From an uncultured Erysipelotrichaceae bacterium (GTDB lineage Bacteria; Bacillota_I; Bacilli_A; RF39; UBA660): a stretch of DNA of 32,058 nt. The notes beneath the pieces are model-generated. The model had not been told where the DNA came from and ran no database searches. It saw nothing but the letters and a program-made list of their open reading frames with translations. The position numbers were made by a program, and so were the translations under genes. Below are positions 1 to 6,396 of the stretch, piece after piece (position 1 is the stretch's first letter; every line of letters begins with the position of its first letter). The stretch spans positions 1 to 32,058 of the forward strand of contig CACWUS010000017.1 of the NCBI GenBank assembly GCA_902764145.1, written 5' to 3'.

Positions 1-53
1 AAATAACTGACATTTTCAAAAAAACACTAAATTTTATAAATCATTTCAAAATA

Positions 54-85
54 AAACCTCTAGTTATTTTTCAAACTAGGGGTTT
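54..85. other. 12-bp stem hairpin in the left-edge intergenic region
   Basis: Bases 54-65 and 74-85 form a 12-bp stem with one G-T wobble around an 8-nt loop. No clean U-run follows on either strand, so it is not a convincing terminator. The palindrome TTGTCGACAA (84-93) lies just downstream. It may belong to a gene outside the window. Nothing else was recognised in bases 1-100. Confidence 0.4.
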
Positions 86-100
86 GTCGACAATCTGAAT

Positions 101-132
101 AAATATGTTCTTTTATAAAGAACATATTTTTT
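101..132 (+). terminator. Intrinsic terminator upstream of the first gene
   Basis: A 12-bp stem (102-113 with 117-128) with a 3-nt loop runs into a T-tract ending at 132. It probably ends transcription of a gene left of the window. The T-tract leads directly into a -10 element TATAAT at 134-139 that can serve the next gene. Confidence 0.6.
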
Positions 133-156
133 GTATAATATAAAAGGTGGATAATT

Positions 157-1263
157 ATGAAATTATTAAGTCCAAATTATGAAGAGTGTATAACTAATTT
201 AGCATGTAGTATTTTGAAATATTTTGAAGTTCCATATAAACATAATACTATTAAAGAAATAGATGAATCATTAAAGAGTAATCCTAAAAATGTAGTAGTA
301 ATTTTATTTGATGGTATGGGTTATAATTTAATTAATAGAATACTTAAAGAGGATTCGTTTTTAAGAACTAACATGGTTAAACCTATTTCATCTATAAGTC
401 CTAGTACAACTACAGCTTCAACTACTAGTATACTAAGTGGTTTAAATCCAATAGAACATGGTTGGCTTGGATGGGATATGTATATAAAAGAAGAAAACAA
501 AATTATTACTCTTTTTAAAAATACTTTTAAAGATACTAAAATACAAGCAGCAGATTATAATATTCCATATAAATATATGCCATATGATAATTTAAAGGAA
601 CAAATTGATAAGGGAAAATATAGCGCTGAAATAGTTTTTCCATTTGGTAAATATATTGTTTATCATAATAAAAGTTTAAGGGAAATGAACCAAAAAATAA
701 TTCATGAAACTCAAAAAGAAGGAAAAAGATATATTTATGCATATTATGAAAATCCAGATACAATATTACATTTAAATGGAAGTAATAGTGGTAAAACTAA
801 AAGAATGTTTAAACTTATTGATAAAAGTGTTACATATTTGGCAAATAATCTTGAAGATACACTTCTTATTATTACTGCAGACCATGGTCATATAGATTCT
901 AGTCCAATAATAATTAGTGACTATCCTGATTTTTTAGATACACTTGATGGAGACATATCAATAGAGCCAAGGTTTTGTTCATTTAAAGTTAAAAAAGAAA
1001 AAGAATTTATAGAATTATTTAATAAATATTTTAAAGACTATTTCATTCTTAAAACTAAAGAAGAGATAATTAATGAACATTGGTTTGGTTATGGAAAAGA
1101 GAATAGTGAATTCTATAATGCATTAGGAGATTATTTTGCAATAGCAGTTAAAGATAAATTTTTCTTATATAGACATTGTGAAGAAGAAATAATAAAATCT
1201 CATCATGCTGGGATAACTGAAGATGAAATGCTAATACCGTTAATAATGAAGAGGTGTAATTAA
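157..1263 (+). CDS. Alkaline phosphatase superfamily (type I phosphodiesterase/nucleotide pyrophosphatase-like) protein
   Basis: This 368-aa protein looks like a two-metal phosphoesterase that cleaves phosphomono- or diester bonds. The metal-binding Asp is in ILFDGMGYN (D52). The Ser/Thr-rich nucleophile segment SPSTTTASTTSILSG spans 81-95 and is followed by GLNPIEHGW. The distal metal site TADHGH is at 240-245 and the final His pair HHAG at 349-350. No signal peptide or membrane segment is visible, so it is probably cytoplasmic. The ATG follows AAAGGTGG at a good distance, and TATAAT sits at 134-139. Its stop overlaps the csaA start by one base (TAATG), so the two are translationally coupled. 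The substrate cannot be predicted; families with this fold include nucleotide pyrophosphatases and phosphoglycerol transferases. Confidence 0.8.
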   Translation: MKLLSPNYEECITNLACSILKYFEVPYKHNTIKEIDESLKSNPKNVVVILFDGMGYNLINRILKEDSFLRTNMVKPISSISPSTTTASTTSILSGLNPIEHGWLGWDMYIKEENKIITLFKNTFKDTKIQAADYNIPYKYMPYDNLKEQIDKGKYSAEIVFPFGKYIVYHNKSLREMNQKIIHETQKEGKRYIYAYYENPDTILHLNGSNSGKTKRMFKLIDKSVTYLANNLEDTLLIITADHGHIDSSPIIISDYPDFLDTLDGDISIEPRFCSFKVKKEKEFIELFNKYFKDYFILKTKEEIINEHWFGYGKENSEFYNALGDYFAIAVKDKFFLYRHCEEEIIKSHHAGITEDEMLIPLIMKRCN

Positions 1264-1592
1264 TGAGTGATTTTGAAACATTTATGAAATTAGATATTAG
1301 AGTAGGAACAATAATAGAAGTAATTGACTTTGAAAAAGCTAAAAGACCTGCATATAAACTAAAAATTGATTTTGGTGATGAAATAGGTATCAAAAAAAGT
1401 TCCGCTCAAATTACTAGAATTTATAAAAAAGAGGATTTGATTGGAAAACAAATATTGGCTGTAGTAAATTTTCCACCTAAACAAGTTGCTGATTTTATAT
1501 CAGAAGTTTTAGTTCTTGGTACTTATTCTAAAGATGGTGTTATTTTAATAACTCCTGATAAAAAAGCTGATAATGGAGATAAACTTGGATAA
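1263..1592 (+). CDS. csaA: CsaA-like tRNA-binding-domain chaperone
   Basis: At 109 aa this matches the usual length of CsaA, a stand-alone tRNA-binding OB-fold domain (EMAP/Arc1p type) that forms dimers and has been described as a secretion-related chaperone in Bacillus. Diagnostic segments are FMKLDIRVGTI near the N terminus, KKSSAQIT in the middle, VNFPPKQVADF around 78-88, and the closing ILITPDKKADNGDKLG. The ATG overlaps the preceding stop and uses GAGGTG (1251-1256), which lies inside the upstream gene. A terminator follows at 1646-1671. The related methionyl-tRNA synthetase C-terminal domain is an alternative, but the short free-standing form and ending favour CsaA. Confidence 0.9.
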   Translation: MSDFETFMKLDIRVGTIIEVIDFEKAKRPAYKLKIDFGDEIGIKKSSAQITRIYKKEDLIGKQILAVVNFPPKQVADFISEVLVLGTYSKDGVILITPDKKADNGDKLG

Positions 1593-1645
1593 TAAATAAT
1601 ATCTAATATAAAAAGTATGTGAAATTGTTTTTTTTAAGTATACTA

Positions 1646-1671
1646 AAAGACAAGTATTACTTGTCTTTTTT
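1646..1671 (+). terminator. Intrinsic terminator after csaA
   Basis: AAAAGACAAGT and ACTTGTCTTTT form a perfect stem around a 3-nt loop, continuing into a T-run. It ends the phosphatase-csaA transcript. Confidence 0.85.
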
Positions 1672-1675
1672 ATAT

Positions 1676-1693
1676 AATTATTTTAAAATAATT
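1676..1693. promoter_or_regulatory. 18-bp AT-only palindrome before the thioredoxin-like gene
   Basis: A perfect 18-bp inverted repeat of A and T only overlaps the end of a TATAAT at 1673-1678 and lies about 20 bases before the AAGGAG ribosome site of the gene at 1715. It could be an operator, but such palindromes arise by chance in DNA this AT-rich. Confidence 0.25.
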
Positions 1694-1714
1694 AATAGGA
1701 AGGAGTAGATAAAA

Positions 1715-2449
1715 ATGAAAAAATTTTTAGGAATATTATTTAGTATATTATTTGTTGTTTGCCCATTAATAATAAAAGCTGAAGAAACTGAAAAAATAGA
1801 TATTTCAAAATATAAGACATTAAACTATGTTCAAACTCTTGATGATGAAGATATTGCTAAAGAATTTAATGATTATGAAGAAACAGATGATCAAATAACT
1901 ATTTATATGTTTAGAGGAAAGGGTTGTGGTTTTTGTAGATCTTTCTTAAACTTTATGAATGATATAACAACTGAATATGGAAACTATTTTAAAATGGTTT
2001 CATTTGAAACATGGTATGATAGTGATAATGGTGATCTTCTTGATACTATATCTTCATTTATGGGTCAAAAAGCATCTGGTGTTCCATATATTATAATTGG
2101 TGATAAATCATTTCCTGGATATACTGATACTTATAATGAAGAGATTAAACAAGCTATAGTTGATTTATATAATTCTAAAGACAGATATGATGTTTTTGAA
2201 AAATATAACGAAAGTATAGATGAAGCAAATAAAGCAAAAAATGCCGGTTTTAACAAAGTTATTATTTGGAATCTTGTATTTACTTTATTAGCATCATGTA
2301 GTGTTGTTTTATATGTTAAGAGTCAAAATAAAAAGATTATGGATAAATTAGAAGAATTAAATAATAAAACAGTAGCTAAAGTTCAAAAGACTGATAATTT
2401 AGTAGCAACTAAGAAGGCAGTGAAAAAACCAAATGCTAAAAAGAAATAA
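1715..2449 (+). CDS. Membrane-anchored extracytoplasmic thioredoxin-like protein (CGFC)
   Basis: This 244-aa protein begins with a signal sequence (hydrophobic 4-20, then KAEE). A thioredoxin-like domain has the active-site CGFC (C71, C74) and a cis-proline loop, SGVPYIIIGD (P124). It is anchored by one membrane segment at about 181-201 and ends in a Lys/Ala-rich tail. The topology puts the thiols outside and the basic tail inside. By family knowledge it would make, reduce or isomerise disulfides in exported proteins. The ATG follows GGAAGGAG. The next gene, a second thioredoxin-like protein, starts 17 bases before this stop, so the two are co-translated and probably work together. Confidence 0.8.
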   Translation: MKKFLGILFSILFVVCPLIIKAEETEKIDISKYKTLNYVQTLDDEDIAKEFNDYEETDDQITIYMFRGKGCGFCRSFLNFMNDITTEYGNYFKMVSFETWYDSDNGDLLDTISSFMGQKASGVPYIIIGDKSFPGYTDTYNEEIKQAIVDLYNSKDRYDVFEKYNESIDEANKAKNAGFNKVIIWNLVFTLLASCSVVLYVKSQNKKIMDKLEELNNKTVAKVQKTDNLVATKKAVKKPNAKKK

Positions 2450-3128
2450 GTTATTTTTATTAATAATAATGATACTTTCTGTCTTTTTAATAAGTGGGTG
2501 TAAAAATAAAAATACAGATGCTTATAAATTTAAAGAAGAATATGAAAGTCTCAACGGAACAACTAATTCTAGCGGTAAAGAAATAAGAACAATTAATATA
2601 ATTGAAGATAATCCATTTATTTATGCTACTGCAGAAGAAATAGTAGAGAAAATAAATAGTAAAGAAACATTTATAGTATATTTTGGGTTTGCTAGTTGTC
2701 CATGGTGTAGAAGTGTATTAGAAACATTAATTAGTGCATCTTCTAGTGCTGGAATAAAGAAAATTTATTATGTAGATGTATCAGAAATAAGAGATACTTA
2801 TGAAATAAAAGATGGCACTTTAGTTAGAATTAATGATGGAACAAAAGGTTATAATGAATTATTAACTTTACTTGGAAGTAAATTATCTGATTATACATTA
2901 AATGTAGATGGTAAAACTATTAATACTGGCGAGAAAAGAATTTATGCTCCTAATGTTGTGGGAATAATAAAAGGAGAGGTAAATGAATTAACAACTGGAA
3001 TTAGTCCATTACAAACAGATGCTTATATGGAATTAACTGATGAGATGATTAATGATACTAAAGAATCATTTAAAAAAGTTTTAGTGCGTGTGTTTACTGC
3101 ATTAAATAGTTGTGATGAAGCTTGTTAA
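2433..3128 (+). CDS. Thioredoxin-like lipoprotein (CPWC)
   Basis: The 231-aa product has a lipoprotein signal: hydrophobic stretch 7-20 followed by lipobox LISGC, with C23 as the lipidated residue. A thioredoxin-fold start, FIVYFGFASCPWC, carries the redox pair C89 and C92. A second Cys pair lies at the extreme C terminus (SCDEAC). The chosen ATG overlaps the upstream gene by 17 bases. The next in-frame Met would remove the basic start of the signal peptide, so the upstream ATG is preferred. No strong ribosome site is visible, consistent with translational coupling. Together with the CGFC protein it forms an extracytoplasmic thiol-disulfide pair. Bacteriocin-transport accessory proteins are a possible relative, but I cannot assign it. 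Confidence 0.75.
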   Translation: MLKRNKLFLLIIMILSVFLISGCKNKNTDAYKFKEEYESLNGTTNSSGKEIRTINIIEDNPFIYATAEEIVEKINSKETFIVYFGFASCPWCRSVLETLISASSSAGIKKIYYVDVSEIRDTYEIKDGTLVRINDGTKGYNELLTLLGSKLSDYTLNVDGKTINTGEKRIYAPNVVGIIKGEVNELTTGISPLQTDAYMELTDEMINDTKESFKKVLVRVFTALNSCDEAC

Positions 3129-3136
3129 AGACAAAT

Positions 3137-3164
3137 AAAAAATTCCTAAAAAGGAATTTTTTTA
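3137..3164. terminator. Bidirectional terminator between convergent genes
   Basis: An A-run, stem 3137-3146 with 3153-3162, and a T-run form a terminator usable from both sides. It serves the lipoprotein gene on the plus strand and the purine permease on the minus strand. Confidence 0.8.
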
Positions 3165-3171
3165 TTTATTC

Positions 3172-4680
3172 TTAAAGTATTGTTGGAACCAAGAAATAAA
3201 TTAAGAATAGTATAAAGATTATAATTGTTACAAGAGTAATATCTGAGTGCGGTTTATTTTTTGTATTACCAAGTTTGTAACTAATCAAATCTGTAAAATA
3301 TATAACTGCATCAATGGCTACATAAGATATAATTCCCATACCAATTCCTTTTGTAATTGAATATGCAAGAACCATAGTTATTATAGTCATAAATGCAGGA
3401 ATTGAGTTTTTAACGTTTTTAAAGTCAACTTTAACAACATTACTCATCATTAATACACCAACATATATTAATGCACTTGCTGCAGCAGCAGATGGAATAA
3501 ATGCAAATAATGGAAGTAAGAATATTGAAAGTAAGAATAATATTGCTGTTGTAAGAGCAGTTAATCCAGTCTTACCACCTTCGGCAACACCTGTACCACT
3601 TTCAACAAATGTAGTAACAGTACTTGTTCCAAATAATGAACCAGTAATAGTTGCAATACTATCTGCATACATCATTTTTCCATAATTAATAGGTTTTCCA
3701 TCATCGTCTAATAAGTTAGCATTTGAGCAACATCCTACTACAGTTCCCATAGTATCGAACATATCAATCATTGCGAATGTTACTATAAGCATTATTGATG
3801 TTAGAAGAGCACCTTCTGGAAGAGTAAATCCACCTTTGAATAATGATAAGAATACTGTATTATCACCACTAAAGAAACTAGATATATTTTCCCAAAACTT
3901 CCAACTGATACCAGGAACACTACCAGTTAATACATTTGTATTTGCAACACCTAATGGTATAGCTAAAATAGTAGCTGATAAAATACCAATAATGACAGAA
4001 CCTTTAACTTTATAATGTGATAAAACACCAATAACTAATAGCCCAAATAATGCAACTACAGCCATACAAGCTTCTCCGCCTTTATGCCATAGTTCAGGAT
4101 TATTAAAATCAATTAATTGTAGAAGGGTAAATTGATTATCAGTAATAATATGAGCATTTTGAAGACCAATAAATGCAATAAATAAACCTATACCTACTGA
4201 AATGCTTGTTTTTATTGTTTTTGGCATTCCATCAAATATTTTTTCTCTTAATGAAATAAGCTCTCCAGTTCTTTTATTTCTTCCACATGGTATGAAAGAT
4301 AGAAGTAAGAATATAATTCCACTTATGAATACAAGCATCATTGCATTACCATAAGAGTAACTAAATCCCATTGCACCACCAACGATTGTTCCAACCATTG
4401 CATTTAGCCCCATACCTGGTGCTTGAGCTAAAGGCATTTTAGCAAGTAAAGCCATAAGAAGAGTTCCCAAAAATGCTCCAAGGGCAGTTGCGATAAATAC
4501 AGATGAGAATCTAGGATCTGCTGTTCCTCCCCATAGAATATTATTTGGATTGACTATCAAGATATAAGCCATAGCAAGAAATGTTGTTATTCCGGCAAAT
4601 ATTTCAATTTTTTTATTTGATCCTCTTTCGCTAATACCAAAGAATGAATCTAATTTGCCATTTCTTTTTTTGTTTTTCAC
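3172..4680 (-). CDS. NCS2 (AzgA-type) guanine/hypoxanthine permease
   Basis: This 502-aa polytopic transporter belongs to the NCS2 AzgA-like group, which imports guanine, hypoxanthine or adenine with protons. Family marks include FAGITTFLAMAYILIVNP near the N terminus, QAPGMGLNAMVG, and FDTMGTVVGCC with FGTSTVTTFVESGTG in the second half. The start is taken as GTG at 4680: AAAGGTG lies at 4688-4694 with good spacing, and the protein begins VKNKKRNGKLDSFFG, as relatives do. An upstream ATG at 4725 is open but lies inside the attenuator hairpin and would add an unlikely N terminus. The guanine riboswitch at 4758-4824 supports a guanine-repressed purine importer such as PbuG. Confidence 0.9.
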   Translation of the reverse strand: MKNKKRNGKLDSFFGISERGSNKKIEIFAGITTFLAMAYILIVNPNNILWGGTADPRFSSVFIATALGAFLGTLLMALLAKMPLAQAPGMGLNAMVGTIVGGAMGFSYSYGNAMMLVFISGIIFLLLSFIPCGRNKRTGELISLREKIFDGMPKTIKTSISVGIGLFIAFIGLQNAHIITDNQFTLLQLIDFNNPELWHKGGEACMAVVALFGLLVIGVLSHYKVKGSVIIGILSATILAIPLGVANTNVLTGSVPGISWKFWENISSFFSGDNTVFLSLFKGGFTLPEGALLTSIMLIVTFAMIDMFDTMGTVVGCCSNANLLDDDGKPINYGKMMYADSIATITGSLFGTSTVTTFVESGTGVAEGGKTGLTALTTAILFLLSIFLLPLFAFIPSAAAASALIYVGVLMMSNVVKVDFKNVKNSIPAFMTIITMVLAYSITKGIGMGIISYVAIDAVIYFTDLISYKLGNTKNKPHSDITLVTIIIFILFLIYFLVPTIL

Positions 4681-4703
4681 AAAAACACACCTTTCTAGAA
4701 AAT

Positions 4704-4730
4704 AAAAAAAGCTTACATTCATCATGTAAG
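4704..4730 (-). terminator. Riboswitch-controlled attenuator of the purine permease
   Basis: On the minus strand CTTACAT, a 5-nt loop and ATGTAAG are followed by C and seven U. The segment CATAGTC immediately upstream (4730-4736) is complementary to GACTATG in the 3' part of the aptamer. That gives an antiterminator which can form only when the aptamer is unfolded. With guanine bound, the terminator should win. Confidence 0.8.
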
Positions 4731-4757
4731 ACTATGTTCTAGAAGAAATTACGTGAG

Positions 4758-4824
4758 GTCATAGTCCATTCATTTATGGTGAATTGGTAGAAACGCTTAA
4801 ACCATATTTTTAAGCATATATGAC
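4758..4824 (-). promoter_or_regulatory. Purine riboswitch, guanine type
   Basis: Read on the minus strand, P1 is GTCATA paired with TATGAC. P2 is GCTTAAA paired with TTTAAGC around the conserved loop AATATGG. J2/3 holds TTTCTACC, and P3 carries the loop ACCATAAAT. These match the purine aptamer consensus, including the kissing-loop sequences. The base-specifying position lies in GGACTATG and is C, the guanine/hypoxanthine form; the adenine form has GATTAT. It sits between a promoter and an intrinsic terminator ahead of a purine permease, a standard OFF switch. Confidence 0.92.
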
Positions 4825-4843
4825 TTTCATATTTTCCACTTAA

Positions 4844-4872
4844 ATTATTGCATAATATTTATTAAAAATCAA
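4844..4872 (-). promoter_or_regulatory. Promoter of the purine permease transcript
   Basis: On the minus strand TTGATT (4867-4872) and an extended -10 TGCAATAAT (AATAAT at 4844-4849) are separated by 17 bases. The predicted start is near 4837, just before the riboswitch. The -35 abuts the end of the arginase gene, and no terminator is visible between them. Confidence 0.65.
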
Positions 4873-4873
4873 G

Positions 4874-5701
4874 TTATTTTTTATTAATTATTTCTATTGC
4901 TTCTAAAACAATATTTAATGATTTATCATTTTTATCTTGTAATGGATTATATTCTACTATATCTAAAGATACAACATTCAATTTTTTATAAAATTCACTA
5001 AATGCAAGAATAGCTTCTTCTTTTTTAAGACCGCGACTCCATCTATTAGGAACATTTACTCCAGGACACTCATTTTTATTGATTGAATCGATGTCAAAAC
5101 TTAAATGAATATTTTTAGTTTTAGTATTTAAATAATCAATTGCTTCTTTAATACATATATCAATACCAACTTCATTTATATAATCTAAAGTATATGCTTT
5201 AATATTATATTTATCTATTAATTCTTGTTCTGGTTCATCGATATCATTTATACCAAATAGTATTACATTTTTATAATTAACTTTAACCTTTTTTTGATAC
5301 AAATTAACAAGAGAATCAAGACCAAATCCCATAGAAGCAGCAAGTGGATAACCATGTACATTGAATGTAGTAGTAGTTAAATTTGTATTTATATCTGGAT
5401 GAGTATCTAACCAAATAACTCCTAAATTATCATTATTTTCACTAGATCCAGCTATACTTCCAATAGCAAGTGAGTGATCCCCTCCAATAGTTACAGGTAA
5501 ATATCCCTCTTTTTGATAATCACTTACACATTTAGCAAGTAGAGTATCATTTTCTATAACGCTTTCTACATCTAAATCATTATGAATCATTTCTAATATA
5601 TTATCTAATTTATATTTTTCATTAATTTTTTTAATTCCCATATCAGATCCATCAACATGACAACCATCTTTAATAGGAAAACCAATATATTTTGCTTTCA
5701 T
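4874..5701 (-). CDS. Arginase-family ureohydrolase, probably arginase
   Basis: The 275-aa product has the binuclear manganese site of ureohydrolases: GGDHS (H76), DTHPDIN (D99, H101, D103) and SFDIDSIN (D203, D205). The segment NVHGYPLA (H116) resembles the NLHG(M/Q)P segment of true arginases rather than agmatinases, so arginine to ornithine plus urea is the best guess. Unusual points are Thr and Pro within the DxHxD motif and NVPNRWSRGL where arginases usually have a TG/VGGLT stretch; formimidoylglutamase or another ureohydrolase remains possible. Length is slightly under the usual 300 aa. AAGGTGA precedes the ATG. The gene lies upstream of the purine permease on the same strand, with its own promoter at 5720-5748. 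Confidence 0.8.
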   Translation of the reverse strand: MKAKYIGFPIKDGCHVDGSDMGIKKINEKYKLDNILEMIHNDLDVESVIENDTLLAKCVSDYQKEGYLPVTIGGDHSLAIGSIAGSSENNDNLGVIWLDTHPDINTNLTTTTFNVHGYPLAASMGFGLDSLVNLYQKKVKVNYKNVILFGINDIDEPEQELIDKYNIKAYTLDYINEVGIDICIKEAIDYLNTKTKNIHLSFDIDSINKNECPGVNVPNRWSRGLKKEEAILAFSEFYKKLNVVSLDIVEYNPLQDKNDKSLNIVLEAIEIINKK

Positions 5702-5719
5702 TTTAAGTCACCTTAAATA

Positions 5720-5748
5720 ATTATAGCAAAACTAAAAAGAAATACCAA
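5720..5748 (-). promoter_or_regulatory. Promoter of the arginase-family gene
   Basis: On the minus strand TTGGTA (5743-5748), 17 bases, then extended -10 TGCTATAAT (TATAAT at 5720-5725). The start should fall around 5713, a few bases from the AAGGTGA ribosome site. Confidence 0.65.
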
Positions 5749-5756
5749 TAATTGGT
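5744..5756. promoter_or_regulatory. 13-bp inverted repeat, candidate operator
   Basis: ACCAAT-A-ATTGGT is a perfect inverted repeat covering the -35 of the arginase-family promoter, in the 88-base gap between divergent genes. Its place suggests a repressor site, but it is a single copy with no recognised regulator. Confidence 0.3.
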
Positions 5757-5801
5757 TATTTATTTTATATAAAAATAATCATAATATAAGTGGTGATTAA
5801 T

Positions 5802-6283
5802 ATAAAAAAGATTATTTTGTTTTTTTGTATGTTCTTTTTATTTAATACTTTAGAAGTAGATTCAAATAGTGATAAAAATCTTTTTTATGATAAAAAAAAT
5901 ATTTATGAAGAAAACAACTATACTATTTATTTTAATAATGTCGATAGTAATAAGTTAAAAGAATCACTTAGTCATTTAAAGATTAGGGTATTAAATTATA
6001 TTGTTGATAATAAAAAATACTATGCTAGAAATATAGATGATTTAATAAATATTTATTCAAAAGATAAAAACTTATATGAAAAATTATATTATGAAAATAA
6101 TGGAATAATAATTGATGGAATAAATGTAATAACTCAAAATAGTGAAATAATAAAACTTGAAAAATTAGTAAACATATATTAAGTATACTTTTTACAATAT
6201 TACTAAAAATTATAATATGTGTAATACTAGCAGCATGTTACTTTTTATATGGTAAATGGAAAAGAAAAAAGTTCAAAGAATGA
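5802..6283 (+). pseudogene. Decayed gene for a small secreted, membrane-anchored protein
   Basis: A reading frame encodes a signal-peptide-like start (IKKIILFFCMFFLFNT) and a hydrophilic Asn/Tyr/Lys-rich body, stopping at 6180-6182. Two lesions are visible. First, a GGTGAT ribosome site is followed by ATA at 5802, exactly where ATG would give MKKIILFF; the only upstream starts are GTG at 5790 and 5793, inside the ribosome site. Second, the -1 frame is open from 6161 to the TGA at 6281-6283 and encodes a clear membrane segment (KIIICVILAACYFLYG) plus a basic tail (KWKRKKFKE) with no start of its own. One missing A in the A5 run at 6160-6164 would join them into a signal peptide-domain-anchor protein of about 160 aa. 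A terminator right after 6283 supports that original end. Programmed frameshifting with GTG initiation is the alternative. No family recognised. Confidence 0.6.
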
Positions 6284-6296
6284 TTTGCATGTTAAT

Positions 6297-6324
6297 GAGA
6301 ATTCATATTGTGAGTTCTCTTTTA
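6297..6324 (+). terminator. Terminator after the decayed secreted-protein gene
   Basis: GAGAATTC and GAGTTCTC form an 8-bp stem with one wobble around a 7-nt loop, followed by TTTTAATTGTT. It lies 14 bases after the TGA of the shifted frame. Confidence 0.6.
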
Positions 6325-6347
6325 ATTGTTAAAAAAGATATAAATAT

Positions 6348-6375
6348 TTGTATTTAAAAATATGTATGTTATAAT
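6348..6375 (+). promoter_or_regulatory. Promoter of the surface-protein gene
   Basis: TTGTAT (6348-6353), 16 bases, then extended -10 TGTTATAAT (TATAAT 6370-6375). The ribosome site AGGTAGGTG starts 7 bases later, so the leader is very short. Confidence 0.65.
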
Positions 6376-6396
6376 TAAAATAGGTAGGTGTGTATA

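Noticed and set aside
84..93. TTGTCGACAA palindrome as a recombination or regulator site
   Set aside because: It is one short copy at the window edge with no partner, so no function can be argued.
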